A stretch of DNA of 64,000 nucleotides. Source: Chlorella sorokiniana. Lineage: Eukaryota > Chlorophyta > Trebouxiophyceae > Chlorellales > Chlorellaceae. Position numbers and translations under genes: made by a program. Positions 1 through 12,900 of this stretch are shown here, piece after piece; the first letter of the stretch is position 1; every line of letters begins with the position of its first letter. The notes beneath the pieces are model-generated. The model ran no database searches. It saw nothing but the letters and a program-made list of their open reading frames with translations, and was not told where the DNA came from. Where the stretch lies: the NCBI GenBank assembly GCA_025917655.1, contig CP084609.1:2476920-2540919 (forward strand). The letters are read 5' to 3'.

Positions 1-68
1 CTGATTCGGGCGTGTCCTTCAACACCCTTGAGAGCGACGGGGGTGCTTGCAGCCTGGAACAAGCAGAT

Positions 69-1173
69 CTAGAGCAGGGCAGTGGCCCACCGTGCAATGC
101 CGTTGACTGACTGCGTGAAAGTGTCACTCCAGACAGATGCATCTCCAGTGGGGGTGATTCTCACGACGGCCTTGTTGCCGTACAGCCCATAATATGCGTT
201 TCCTGCACACATACCAGTCGGCCGTCCATCTCAACCTCGAGCAGAGGCATGCAAGTGGACCGTCAGTCCGGTGACGTGAGCATGAGAGGAGCAGCAAGCT
301 TAGGGCGGGCGCTCTCACCGTCGGTATCAAAGACCACGCCACTGCATTTGAAATTGAAAAAGTGGGATGGGGAACATTTGACTGGTGGTGTACAGCCGCC
401 AGCAGCAGCAGCACCAGCAGCAGCAGCAGGAAAGCTTCCAAAGGCGTGGCAGCCCTGATTCCAAGACAGCTAGCTGATGCACTGGCAGGGTTTGGACAGC
501 CATGGCCGGAAGCAGCAAAGCAAGACCCCGCACCTGGTACTCGACGATTGGAAGCCTCCCAGGGCTGGGTTAAACGTCTCGATGTTGCTGGTGCATGTGG
601 CGGACAGAGGGGGCGCTGGTGGAGGGGGAGGGAAGCGGGGGCGGCGAGGGGTCCGTGCTGCAACAGGGGACAGGAGAGGTAATGGCACCGATCAGCATTG
701 TGCTCACTGGGCTGTAATTGCACCGAACATTGAGTTTCGTCTTTGACTCAAGCAAGCAGCATTGCTAGCAAGCTCGGCGCTGCTTGCCTCTGTGGAGGGG
801 ACGGCGACGGTGGAGGCGGGTGGGGGGTGGGTTGGGAGATGGAGGGGGTGGGCTTGGGGAGGATGGCAGCGGTGGGGGTGCGGGAGGAAGGCAGGTGTTG
901 TCACCTCCATCCATTCTGCGTGTGCAGCACTCCAATGCTGACAGCTTGGCTTTCACCCCGCGGGCACGCAGCTGCAAGAGGGGAAGGGCATCGAAGCATT
1001 GGATGAAGTGACCGAGTATTGTCCTTTCCACTGCACTGGCCAGTACGACCAGCAAGGGGTGCGAGCCTGGCCCTATGGGCCCACGTACGCGCAGTAGGGG
1101 CCCCAAGGGTAGCCGGCGCAGCACTCGATGGCGGCATCGTAGCTCCATGTGCCGCCGTTGGGCAGGCAGCTGC
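69..1173 (-). CDS. Cys-rich, Pro-rich secreted-type protein (3' part; 5' end not resolved)
   Basis: I do not recognise the family. Reading the minus strand, an exon starting near 1173 after a CAG acceptor contains a Trp/Cys-rich stretch (CLPNGGTWSYDAAIECCAGY, then PWGPYC). An in-frame TAG follows at 1073-1075. A GTACGT donor just before it and an acceptor near 1030 would remove that stop and join a frame running to ECCTRRMDGGDNTC at about 905-950. This leads straight into a proline-rich linker (LPPAPPPLPSSPSPPPPSP) at about 820-890. A second Pro-rich exon (PPPPPAPPLSATCTSN) lies near 590-650. The last exons read GVVFDT near 330 and NAYYGLYGNKAVVRI near 150-200, and end at a TAG at 69-71. Cys-rich modules separated by Ser/Pro linkers resemble volvocine and chlorophyte cell-wall glycoproteins, but no pherophorin signature is clear. 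The splice path is inferred, and two neighbouring genes are possible. Confidence 0.35.
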
Positions 1174-2370
1174 ACCAAGGGAGGCACAGAGGGTGCAAAG
1201 TGGAAACGTGGTTGCCATTCCTTAATGATCACTATCAGACCTATGCTCAATACGTGAGGCAGCGGCAGTTTATCAGCAGCTGCAATCAGCCAGTGCTGAG
1301 CAGGGGCAGCCCTCACTCTGACAGCGGGGGCGGTGGCGGCGCTGTCACAACGCTGCAAGCCTGGCTGACGCTGCTGCATGCCGGCTCAGCCAAGCAGGAG
1401 GATATCACTGCAAGATGGATGGGCTTGCGGTCAGTGAGCTGCGCGAAGAGGTGGCCTTTGAGCGCCCTCGGCTAGAGGAGCAGGCAACCAAGACCGTTGG
1501 GACAACCTAATTTCTGGCATGGCATGAGCGTGCCGACCTGCGAGGCCCACGGTAAGTAAATGCCAGCAGGCAGTAGGGGGACGTGCGCCGTGCCAACACA
1601 TACTGGCCGGCTAGTGGGTCTGCAGCGGGTGCAAGATGCTCCGAAATGCTCACATGCCCTGGTTGCCCAAATGCAGCAGGGACAACGGGGGCGGGCCGAA
1701 GGACGGGCTCTGGCCGGGTCCCTGCTCAATGTTGCGCGCTGAAGAGTTCTAGACTGATCTTTTGACACTCTTACCTCAATTACGATTAAAAAGATCAATT
1801 ACCGAAAAGAATGCGCAATTTTCCACCGCGCGGTTGCCGAGGGAGGTGGGAGCGCCTGGCTCGCCGTCTCACGCCGATTATAATCACTGCAAAGGCGATG
1901 AATTTGCGCTGTATCGTGTCGCAAACGACAACAGGCGAAGAGGATCCACGGACGGGGTCCGGAAGCCCGGTCGTGTCCCGCAGGTCCAGCGTTTAAAAAG
2001 TTTAGTAACGAAAAGTCACAATATATGGGCTATGTGAGGTCTTAAAATGGGGCATGCCAACCGCAGTCGTTTGAATGAGCCAAACACCCTTGGCAGGGCG
2101 GCAGCCACAGCCGTTGCCGCCGCCGGGGATGTGAGCAGCCTGTTTGTGTAATGGATGCTGACTGGCTACGCACACTTGAGTGAGCAGCATGGCGAACCTT
2201 GTTGAGTTGTCTCGCTCGCTCCCTGCAGCACACAACTTCCGTTGCAGTCGGTTCTCCGGCGCCTGCTCTGCTGGCGCCAGTTCGTTTCATGTGCATGATG
2301 AATCATTGTTGATGGGCGCTTCTCACTGCGTAATCTCAATTGCAGCTTCATTAACATTCCGTATAGTGGT
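1174..2370. other. No supported gene
   Basis: I see no conserved exon here. The stretch 1740-2050 is AT-richer than its surroundings and is probably intergenic. The 300 bases before 2371 would hold the promoter of the phospholipase gene. Upstream exons of the Cys-rich minus-strand gene could lie in 1174-1550, where a Cys-containing frame occurs, but nothing decides it. Confidence 0.4.
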
Positions 2371-5300
2371 ATGAGGAGGGCAGCGCTGGTGCTTGCGCTC
2401 GCAGGTGCGAACGCGGCTACAGATGGCAAGGCCCCTGGTTGGCATGTCACTGTTCTAATATTGCTAAGCTTGAATAAGTCAGCTAGCATGCAGCCTACAC
2501 AGGCAACTCAGTTGGAGCACTGGTTGTTGTCCCTCGTGCAGCCGCTAGCCTGGGAGTCGTTTTCAGCCAAACAAACGATGCTGGAGAGGAGCTGTGCTTC
2601 AATCAACTGCAGGTAGCTGCCCTGCCCTCGCAGCTAGCGGGCCTGCCAACCGCTGCATGCCCGGCTGCAACGCCGCCGACAGCCCTGTGTAACATTGCCA
2701 CCATTGCCACAGGTGCTGGGCTCCCACAACAGCTACCACCAAGCACCCTCCAGCGACGTGTTAGAGGCCTTGGGGGGCTGGCGACGGCGGGGCCGCTCCA
2801 GGCTTGGCAGTACACACACGCGCCCCTCGCCCGGCAACTAGACGCGGGGTGAGAGCGCTGGAGCTGGATGTGTACTGGGACCCGGAGGGCGGCCGCTTTG
2901 CACAGGTGGGCAGCAGAGGCGGAGGGGCGGGGGCAGCGGGGGAGGGGAGGGGAGGCCGCGGCATGCCCGCATGAGACCAGGGTGCACCCTTCAAGCTTCT
3001 GCCCGCCGTGCTGTGTTGCAGTCGGTGGCGCTGCGCCTGGCAGGGCTTAACGGCTGGCTGAACGACACGCGGTACCAGCAGCCGGGGTTCAAGGTGCGCT
3101 GCTGCTTAGCCGCCTGCCGCTGGCCTGTTCCATCACTCCGCAGCTGCAGCAGCTGCCCGCCCATCCCCGCCCGCACCAGCGCCGTTCCAGCGCCGCTGCT
3201 CCGCTCTGGTTCCCATTGCCTGGCAGCCGCTTGCAGCGCAGGCAACCCCTGCGCCCGCAACGCTCCCCGCAGGTGCTGCACGTCCCGGATTTTGACTACG
3301 GTACGAGCTGCGTGCTGCTGAGCGAGTGCCTGGCGGAGATCCGGGGCTGGACGGGTGCGGCACTGCCTTTCCCTGTTCCACGCTTCCAAGGATCCCTGGC
3401 ACGGCCCGCTGGCTGGGGGGCCTGTTCCCGCGGCGCCTTCAGGGCACGCATGGAAACCAAGGGTTCTTCCCTTGCCGTCTCCGCACCCGCCCTTGCATTC
3501 TGACAAACAACCGCACGTCTGCAGATGCGCACCCGGGCACCTTCCCATCCAGCTGCACCTTGAGGTGAAGGAGCCGGGGCAGGTGGAGGCGGTGCTGGGG
3601 CAGCCCCTCACCGCCCTCCTGCTGGACCAGCTCAGCACCAGCGCCGCCCGGGTCCCAGCAGGTGTGGGAGCGGGTGAAGGGGGTTGGGCGGCGGGTGATG
3701 GGGCGTGAGTTGCGTGGGTGCGTTTAGTGTGGGTGGTGTGTGGTGGTGTGGGTGTGGGTGAGGCGTGCAGACTGGCTGGACTGGCGGCGCTGTGCTGCAT
3801 GCTGAACTGGGAGGAGCGTTCGGGGGTGGGGGCACTTTCGCTACCAGTTGCACGTGCCCCTGATCCCTCCGCTGCCGCCCTGCGGTACCTTGCCGCAAAG
3901 TCACAGCGCCTTCTGTGTTGCCCGCTCCTCACCCTTCGCTCATCGCCCTGCTGTGCCTCCTCCACTCCCCTTCCCCTGCTGGCGCAGCCTGGCGGAGCCT
4001 CCCCACCTCGGCGCAGCTCTTCCGGGACCTGCAGGCCGAGCTGGCGGCGGCGTTTGGCGGCGGCGGCGCCGACGGCCGCCTCCTCACACGCGGACGACGC
4101 GCGAGCCGCGCTGGGCGCGCCACGCGGCGCTGACCTGGCGACGCTGCTGGTCGCCCCCACCAACGCCACGGGCAGCGACGGCTGGTGGGTGCCGGGGGCT
4201 GGGGTGGGGTGAATGCGGGAAGCCGCTGCATGCTCAGCGTCTGCGCTGCTCTGGCTGTGCCCAGCTCCCACCCCTTTCCATCCCCATCTCCCCCCCCGCC
4301 CCCCAAAACCCCTCGCGCCCCCACCCCGCTGCCCTTGAGCGCAGCCCCTGGCCGTCGCTGGCCTCGATGCGGGGCAGGGTGCTGGCCAAGCTCGTCCTGT
4401 ACGGCGGCAGTACGGCGGCAGATCTGCTGCAGCAGGCGTACCCAAACCTTGGTGAGGGCCCCACCCCACCCTTGCTTGCGTGTTTTCATTATGCGGGCCA
4501 GTTCTTTGTGTTGTTTGCCGCCGGACCTGATCCGCTCAGTGTGCGGAGCACCACGGGCGGCCACTCCGCGCCGCGTCGGCGCGCCGCCCGCCCGCTCGCC
4601 CCACCTCTTCATCTCACACTTGTGCGCCCACCCACCCCCACCCGCAGACGGCTCCTTGGCCTGGGTAGAGCAGGGCGGCCGGCAGCCCCTGGCCCAGGCC
4701 GCGTTCCGCGCAAGCGGCGTGGGCCGCCTCGGCGACGGCGCCACCGCGCTCACGCTGGCGCTGCCCGCCAACGCCAGCGGCATGGTGCGCCCGGCCGCTT
4801 GGTCGCGCCGGCTTCTCGCGGGCAGCGGGGGTGGGACAGTGTGTGTGTGTGTGTGCGTGAGTGTGTGTGTTTGGACGGTTGTGTGATGGGGGATGGTGTT
4901 CAGGAGGCAGCACCAACCGGGGCTGCCAGGTTGTGGCTCGGGCGGATGCAGGCCACGCTTACCCAGCCGCAGCCCCCTGTCGCCAGCCCTGGCCAGCACC
5001 TCTTTCAACACCTGCCGCTGCCCGCTGCCTCCCCCTGCCGCCTTCCGCGCAGGTGGCCGCCCTGGCGCAGAATGTGGCGGCTGCCGTCGGGCAGGGCTTT
5101 GTGGTGCGCGCGCTGCGACGCAGACACGGTGGAGGCGCGGGCACAGTTCACAGAGCGGCGGGACGCCGTCATCGCCGCTGGAGCACACGTGCGTTGCCGT
5201 CGCGACGCTTTGCCGTGGCCCACTGCTTCGCATGGCTGCACATGGCGGCGCAGCCTCCCCAGCGTTTTGTGTGCCGTGCACGCAGCGAAAACCTCCCTGC

Positions 5301-5883
5301 AGCCTTTACCGTTGCACCTCCCAACCAGCACAGACACACACGCGCGTGCATGCACCCATGTCAGCTCTTCCCCTTCCAGCACAGCAGACACACACACACT
5401 GCCCGCGCCCTGTCCTGTGCAGGTGGTGGCCACCGACTACGTACGCCTGCTGCCCAGCGTGCAAGCCTTTGCCGCCGACGGCGCCGACATTTCTGGGGGC
5501 GGCAGCAGCGCGGTGCCGCCCCCAGCCCTTCAACACCAGCTACTCCGTGGCGCTGCCCGGGGGCCAGGCTGGGCGGTGCCTCAACAGCGCAGGCGGCGAC
5601 GGCGGGCTGGTGCAGACGCTGGCGGCGCCCGGCGACGCAGACGGCGTGTATTGCGGGCCTGTGGAGCTTGGTTCTGGTTCTGGCGACGGCGGCGGCAGCC
5701 AAGGTGCCAGCGATGATGGCAGCAGCGCTGCTGCAGCAGCCCCCGAGGCGGGTACTGGCGGCGTCCCACCCCCTGGAAGGCATGCAGGAGGCGGGATCAA
5801 GCGGCCGCGCTGCAACCCACACGCTGCCCGTGGCGGCGCTGCTCGCGGCCGCTGTCGCTGTTGCGCTGGCGCTGCCTGTATGA
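2371..5883 (+). CDS. Ca2+-dependent phosphoinositide-specific PLC-like phosphodiesterase, secreted or GPI-anchored
   Basis: Multi-exon gene for a PLC-like phosphodiesterase (TIM-barrel, bacterial/fungal Ca2+-dependent PI-PLC type). The exon ending at 2612 reads LCFNQLQ. It joins, across a GT-AG intron, to 2713 onward: VLGSHNSYHQAPS, which holds the catalytic His-Asn signature of the family. Next come ALELDVYWDPEGG (about 2851-2890), the Glu/Asp metal-site strand; HLPIQLHLEVKEP (about 3540-3575); and VVATDYVRLLPS with ADGADIS (about 5425-5490), a late conserved strand. The start at ATG 2371 gives MRRAALVLALA, a signal peptide, and splices in phase to an acceptor near 2490. The chosen C terminus (LPVAALLAAAVAVALALPV, stop 5881-5883) is a hydrophobic tail like a GPI-attachment signal. 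Two frame breaks at C runs (near 5520 and 5770) separate conserved blocks and may be sequence errors. Family call is firm; ends are inferred. Confidence 0.75.
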
Positions 5884-6198
5884 GGAGCCACACATGTGAC
5901 ATTGATACACTTATTTCACAACGTCTATTCATGCACCTGTTCAGGCCAGCATTTTTCTGCGGTGCCGTTTCCTTCACCGATAACTTTCCTTTATCCCGAT
6001 TCTTTGCCCTGCCTCCCATCCCTTTCCCTCCCACATATCGGTCCTCCCTTTTTCCCCCACCTCGTGGCTGCCACTCGTCATGTTTATGGCTTATAATGAT
6101 TGACAAACGTCCCTCAAAACGGAGTGTCAGGCACGCTGGCAGCCGTCAGCCGCCGTACCGTGTGTTCGTGGTGCCGTTGCTGGGCGCAGGCGGCCGCC
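5884..6198. other. Convergent 3' intergenic region
   Basis: This short, T/C-rich spacer lies between the stop codons of the convergent phospholipase and SURF1 genes. It contains pyrimidine-rich 3'-UTR-like sequence and no exon that I can support. Confidence 0.5.
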
Positions 6199-8952
6199 TC
6201 ACGCCGCCCTGATGCCCTGCCGCACCGCCTTCACCGCCAGCGCCAGCGTGGCAGCCGACAGCGTCCACCAGGTGGCGGCGTAGTTGAAGTGGTCTTGGGG
6301 CATCACGCTGCAGTGGGATGGGTGGAAAGCAGGCCACACAGGGGGCCTCAGTACTGCAGCAGGGGGCGCAGCCAGGCAGCGCTGCGCAGGCCTGCAAAGC
6401 GAAGCCTAAATCGGCTGCGGTCCTGCGGGGCTGTTCAGGGGAGCTGCCAGGATAGCGGCAGACGCTGTGAGAGCGGGCGGGGGGCGCCGGCACCTGAAGT
6501 GCATGAGGTCTTCCCGGCTCTTGGGCAGCGGGTAGCTCTCCTCCACCTGCATCAAGGAAAGCATGGTGCGAAGGCTCTCGGCTGCAGTCCAGCCATGAGA
6601 TTCCCATGTGTGCTGTTGAGGCTGGCATGCGCGGAAGGAGCGGCAGGCTTCAAGCCACAAGCCTGTGGCCAAAGATGCCAGTGCTCGGCACGGCCAGACG
6701 GCCGAGCAGGCAGCCAGCGTGCAGCTGCCCAAACGTGACCAGGAAGCAGTTGAACTGGCTGCTTCCTGCCCCTGCGGCTGTCCAGCAAACATGCGCTCAG
6801 ACGTGTGGCCGGCAGGAATGCCGGCACGCGCCTGTGGCATGCGCCCGCGGCCCCCAAGCACATCCATGGGGTGGGCGGCCCCCGCCCGATGTACCCTCCA
6901 GGCTCCTCTGCAGGGCGGGGCAGGTGCATGCGGCGGGCTGGGCTGGGGCTTCAGCAGCGTAGAGGATCGCGCAGCCCAGGCAGCTGCTTAGCAGCTGCCA
7001 CCATCAAAGCTCCACACGCAGGAAAAGTGGCGGGAACAGCATGGCCGTGACACGGGCTGCAGCAGCCGTGCCATCCCCCGCACCTGTCACCACTTCAACC
7101 AGCGGCGCCTGCGGCGGCAGGCCCGCCGCCGCAGCCAGCTCAGCGGTGTTGATGTAGTACCAGTTTCCTGCAGTATCAAAGCAGTACCAAGCTTGGGTGC
7201 AGGCAGACATCGGCCGGAAGTTTGCTGCGCCGAAGCGCCGCCTGGCGGTGATGACCTTGGCCAGGGCGCGGCGCTAGACAGGCAAACCCAGCTGCCAGCC
7301 CTCCGGTGCCAGCGTCTCCGGGGCCGCGGCGGCAGCGCAGGTCGGCGGGCGACTCACCCCTGCCGGGTTCGTTGGGCGGCACAAAGGTGCCTGCATCCTC
7401 GGAGTGGCGCAGGATGCCCTCAAGCCGCACCTGTGAGAACATAGCAGGAAGAGGGGGAGGAGGGGGAGGTGCACAGCTTGGAGGCGCAGCAGGCAACATC
7501 CCTGGACACTTAGGGGGACCCAGGCAGCTGGATCTGCACAACACAGAAGCAGGGTCTGCCAAACAAATGGAGGCTCCAAGGCCAGGGTGCAGGCCCGCAT
7601 CTGCAGCGCGGTGCCGCTCTGCTGCTGCATGGCTGCTGCAGCGCGCAAAAAGGCACCCGCAGCCCCACCTTGCCGCCGGGCTGGCCGGACCGCCGCATGT
7701 CTTCGCTTTGCCGCCACTCGGCAGGCACCCAGCCGCGGTTGACCATCACGGCGCGACCGCCGCTCTCCTGACGTAGCGGCGTCATCAGCAGGAAGCCCTG
7801 CCCGAGTCGGGAGGGGTGGGGGGTGGGTGAGGGGGCGCCAGAAGCCGCCAGAAGGCTAGATGAGGCCACCCGCCAGCGCAGCGCATCCTTCGCCCGTCCC
7901 CACGCAGGACAGCAATGGAGGGGAGCAGCGGCAGCCCGCTCCGAGCATCCCAGGCGCTGCCCGGCCTTTTCACGGCAGCCGCTTTGCCCTCCGCATCAGC
8001 AGCAGCACAGCAGCAGCAGCAGCAGCAGGGCAGGGCGGGGCAGCGGGCCAACCTGCTTGGAGGTGCCCGCCACCTGGCGCGTGGGGGGCCCACATACTGG
8101 CTGGCGCCGTGGTCAAACACGCCCTCCACCGCCACCCGCACGTACTCGGCAGGCTGCTCCTCCTGGCCAAACAGGTCCAGCGGTGGCGCCTGGCGGGAGA
8201 GCCTCAGAGGGGGGCAGTTGGGATCTGGAGGCGACACAGTGCATGGAAGCTGAGCTGGCGAAAGACCAGGCATACAGGGACGGCAAAGTAGCATGTGTGG
8301 TGCGGGTGGCAGCTGGATGAGGGAAAGGGCCTCAGGGCAACCCAACATCGGAGGAGATGGCAGCAGCAGCGGCGGCAGGGCAGCAGCAGGGAGCCCGCAC
8401 AGGGCAGGAGGTCTTTCGCCTGCAGCTCCCGGTCGGTCGGCAGGTGCAGGGCGGCAGACTGAACAGGAACCTGCAATGGAAGGTGCACTGCACCCACCTC
8501 CATCATCTCCTGCCGCCGGTCCAGCAGCGCCTGCTTCCACTGCCGCCGCTCCCACTGCCACTTGCCCAGAAACGCAGCCAGGGCCCCCGGCGCCAGCAGG
8601 AAGAGCCCCGACCACAGGCTGCGCCCGCTGCCGGCCTTGGAAATGCCGCGTGGGGCGGGCGCGGCCGCGACACTGCCGCCGCGTCCGACGCCAGCCCGCG
8701 CCTTACTCCTGAAGCAGCGGCCCCTGCCCTCGCCGCAGCCGTGCGACCCACTGACGCAAGCTGCTCGGCGACGGCGGTATGCGAGGCTCTGCAGGCGCTG
8801 CTGCTGCTAGCCCAGCGCCGCAGGGAGGGCAGTGGCTGCAAGGCGAGCTCCCAGGCGCCCGGCCTGCTTGCAGCCGCCAGGCAGACGTTGCCGGCAGCGG
8901 CGGCCTGCTGCAGCCGTGTGGCCAGAGCCAGCAATTGCCTGTTGCGTTGCAT
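6199..8952 (-). CDS. SURF1: SURF1-like cytochrome c oxidase assembly protein
   Basis: SURF1 is a mitochondrial inner-membrane factor that helps assemble complex IV (heme a insertion into Cox1). Family blocks appear in the right order on the minus strand. An N-terminal hydrophobic helix (GLFLLAPGALAAFLGKWQW) leads into RRQWKQALLDRRQEMMEV (about 8500-8600). Next are EYVRVAVEGVFDHGASQYVG (about 8100-8170), GFLLMTPLRQESGG and VMVNRGWVPAEW (about 7710-7800, the core signature), and VRLEGILRHSEDAGTFVPPN (about 7370-7430). Then come WYYINTAELAAAAGLP (about 7110-7165), YPLPKSREDLMHFR (about 6500-6540), and a C-terminal helix DHFNYAATWWTLSAATLALA ending at TGA 6199-6201. ATG 8952 gives an Arg/Ala-rich presequence (MQRNRQLLALATRLQQAA) typical of mitochondrial import. 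The presequence and first helix lie in different frames with no convincing intron between, so one short intron or an indel is missing from the model. The gene runs away from the MFS gene. Confidence 0.85.
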
Positions 8953-9900
8953 CCAGGCTGTAATCGCCACGGTATCACAGCGACGCAAATCGGTGGGGAA
9001 AGGGCGAGCAGTGAAAGGCGCCTTACGGAGAGGTGCGGGAGAGAGAATACGGGCAAGGATGTATATTAATTCGACTTTCGGAGTATCGTGAAGGCGTGGG
9101 TTTGCAAGCATCCGCCCCTGCGGTTAAGAGAAGGCCCCCCGCCAGCGTGGCGGCACAGCGCACCACACGCACCTTGGCCTGCCGCCCAAAGGCGCACTGC
9201 TAGAAGCGAAAGCGTAGCTGGGAAACTGCCAGTAGCATATTCAGACTAAAAGTTTTGCACACAAATGCCGGTAACAGGCAATGCGGCGCCTAGCGAATGG
9301 TTTGTGCAGAAGATCAGCAGGGGCGCCTCCCAACGACGCGTGGTTGCAATCAATTGATGCGTGCCACCCAGTGCAGCATGGCTCCTTGATGCTGCTGTGC
9401 GTCCCAGCTGCAGTCTCGAGAAAGTGACCTACATATACGATCAGGCAGCCAGGCCAGCGAGGAGGGTGACACGGGCAGCCGCCAATGCACTCACGGGACA
9501 AGGCGGCTTGCCGTACTCTGGCCAAAGATGTCGGATACCATGTGGATGTGGGGCTTGTGCCATGCAACATTTACTGACTGCACAACTATCCCGTGATCCA
9601 AAGGCGGCAATCATGCTTCAGTGGAGTTGGAAGCCATGCCGCTGCCCCGTCAGCGCCGACAGCACCTGTACTGTGCCTTGGAGGGCGCTGGGCAGTCTCT
9701 CATTCTCCTCAGCGTCACATTGTTTGCGTTGAATCGTCGTGTTCAACCACGCACCTCCGGTTTCTGTGGGGTTTATTGCCGCTGGGAGTGGTGTCTGCGA
9801 AACGCAGCCTCGGCATTGGTGAAAGCCACCGTTTCTGTGTCTTGAGTGTCGAAAAACAATTGGTGATCGCCGCTGAGCGCGGCGGGGTGTGTGCCCGAAG
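8953..9900. other. Divergent intergenic region between SURF1 and the MFS transporter
   Basis: About 950 bases separate the two opposed start codons and would carry both promoters and 5' UTRs. Only short, non-conserved open frames occur here and I do not call any of them as genes. Confidence 0.5.
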
Positions 9901-12900
9901 ATGCCCGGCCACCACCAACACAGCAGCGGCGGGGACGCGCAGCCCCTCTGGCGAGAACTGTGGCTGACCAAGGCGTGGCGCTTATTCCCGCTGCTGCTCA
10001 TATACATGTCAGGTGAGCCCTGGGTGGAGGACGCCGTTGCCGCGGCGGGCGGCGGCGGCATGACGCTTTGTCACCTGCCCAAAATCACAGCCTTTCTCAT
10101 ACAAGAGCTCAACCCTGACAATTAAAGAACTCGGATGCAACAAGCATCAGTCAGGCGGTCGTCTTTGCATGCCACAGCCTCGCTGCCTCCGCTATCGCTG
10201 CGACCGCACCGACCCCCACCCCCACCAGCCCATCTGCAGGCCTCACGCTGCTTGTACCCCACGTCCCCGGCATCACCCTGGATTACTTTGCCGCCCGCCG
10301 GGCGGGCCACACCCTGCACTGCGACGCCCTGCCCCGGGACATGGCCCAGCCAGACGCGGCGGCCTGCCGGGTGCGCTGGCGGCGGCTGCTGGTCGGCTGA
10401 GGCCCTGCGCTGCCAGTGACTGCAGTCGGCCGCCCAGCCCCTGCCCTTCTGCAGTGGAAGGGGTCGCAGCGCACACAGTCCTGCCTTGACTGGCTGAAAC
10501 TTGTCACATGCAGGGGCCCTCAGTAGGGCCAAGCCGTTGCAAGCGTGCTGCCCTTTGGCGTAGCCACCCGCGGCTCTGCGCGCCCCTCCCGGCCGCCCAC
10601 GGGGGCGCTGGCCGGCAGCTGTTCTGCTCAAGTTGCTCCCTCACTGCCCGTGCGCCGCAGGATGCACACGCGGATGTGGTGCTGTGGAGCAGCTGGACCA
10701 GCTTCTTTTCCAACTCCCTGGTCTCCATTGTGCTGGTGAGGGTTCAGTTGAGCAATAGACGCGGTGTTGCTGGGGTGTTGAATGGTTGCGTAAGAGGGCC
10801 GGCTGGGCTGCGTATGCATACTTGCAGTGGGCGTGCGGCCGTGGTTGCTGTCGATCCACGCACCCTGCTGTGGCAAATGACGCGGCCGCTTGCCCGGGGC
10901 TCATGGGCGTGTGGGGCTGAGCAGCCGCCGGCTCTTGCCCTGTGAGCACAGACCCCCTGCTGGGCCACTGGAGCGACCTGCACGGCCGCAAGCCTTTCTT
11001 CCTGGTGGCGCAGGTGGGTGGGTGGGTGGATGGGGGTCCCTTGTGTGTGTGAGTGTGTGTTTGCGTGAGGGTGGAGGGGGCGGTGAGGGGGCCCAGCGGG
11101 CTGCGGCGCGCAAGAAGCGCTGGGGTCAGCGTGCTGCCTTGTGCTGCCAGCGGCGGCGTGTGCGCTGGTTGCGCATCTGCCGTCATTGGCCCAGGCAGTG
11201 TCCCGCGCCTGCGCCGCGCCTGGGCCATCAGCACTGAAAGGGCATTGCAAGGCCTGAACCCCCATGGTCGGCTTCCAGGCAGGCAACCTTCCTCCACAGG
11301 TGGTCTGCCCCCATCAGCACCGCTTACCGCCCCCGGCGCGCCTTGCCCCCTCCCCCAGGCCTGCGCCTGCGTCCCTCTGACCATCGTGCTGCTGCACCTC
11401 ACCAGCGACACACCGCTGCTCTGGTACTACGTGGTGCAGGTGCGTTATTGAGCTGTGCCGGGCTGCTGCTGCACTGCCAGTTCCGTGCCGTACCTGCATC
11501 GCCTGCTGCGCTCTGCGCCCCCGCCTTCTGGACCAGGACCGCACGCTGCCGTGCCCCTGCTTCCATCTGGCGTGGTTGGTTGAGGGACCGTCCAGCCACA
11601 TCCGCTTCCGTGATTGCATGCCTCGTAAGCTGCTCCCCCTCGGCTGCATCTGCGCAGGTGTTTGTGTCCTCCCTCTCCTCCGTCACCCCATCCCTCGCCT
11701 TCATCGCCGACCTGCTCAGCCCCACCCACCGCGCCGCCACCTTCGGCCTCATTCTGGCCATCTTCAGGTGTGGGTGAATGGTCGGGGCAGGTTGACCAAT
11801 GATTGTGTGTGAGTGTATATGTGTGTGAAGGGTGGTGTGTGGGTGGTGGTGCACTTTGCTGGCGGGAGCGCAGGCCGGAATAGGTGCTTGTGCGCAACAC
11901 GGACACAAGGGGCAGCATGCTCAGCGCCATAAGCAGATTAACGCGCCGTGCTTGCTTCGGGAACGTTGCTGGGCTGGCCTCACCTGCCAACCCAGCCATC
12001 CACCCTGCTTGAACCCCCAATCCCCCTCGCCCCCTGCAGTGTTGCAATCTTTGTGGGCCCTGCCGTGGGCGCCGCCATTTCGCCGCTGGCCGCCACGCTG
12101 TGCGCGCTCGGCACGGTGGGCGCGTGCGCAGCGTACACGCTGCTCCTGCTGCCGGAGTCGCTGAGCGGCGAGGCCAAGGCCACGGTGGGTGGGGTCAGAC
12201 TGTGTGCATGCAAGCTCTCATCAAAGCGAAGCAGCTTGATGCCATGCAGCAAGACAAATCAGCACAGCCCTCCGCATCTTTCTCGGCGCAGCTGCACACA
12301 CCGCCTTTGCGGCCTTCCCTCCCTTTGCCAGCGGCCATACCGAGCCGTAATCGCCACACTGCCCCACCCCTGTTCCATCCAGGCCCGCCTGCGCCACGCC
12401 CAGACGCGGCACCAGCACCAGGGCGGCGGCGGCGAGGGCGGCGTGGTCGCGCTGAGCACGCTGCGCGCCGCCCGCATCCTGCTGCGCTCCCCTCTCTTCA
12501 AGCGCCTCACGCTGTGCATGATGCTCACCGGGGTGGTGTCGGAGGGCCTGCAAGACCTGCTGGTGCAGTATCTCAAGCTGAAGATCGGGTTTGGCGTGGC
12601 AGACGTGGTGAGCCGAGGCGTTTCCGTCCTGCGTGTCGCTGCCTTGCGCCGCACCACATCAATTCATTGTTGGCTGCATTGCTGTTCTGGAGGAGGGGCA
12701 GTCGTACTGTGTGCCTGCATGCCACCTGGCACCTGACCGCGCTTCTCCTCAGGAAGCTGAGCCCACCCTGATCCTTGCCCCCATGCCCGCTCCCCTTCTG
12801 CCGCAGTCCCACCTCTTTATGATCCTGGGGGCCACGGGGCTGCTGGTGCAAACGCTTGTGCTGCCTGCGTTGCTGGGGTGAGACAGCTGCCTTTCCCCAC

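Noticed and set aside
4838-4875. TG-rich microsatellite, with similar GT/GGTG runs near 11030 and 30110
   Set aside because: Ordinary intronic simple repeats near splice donors; I see no structure beyond that.
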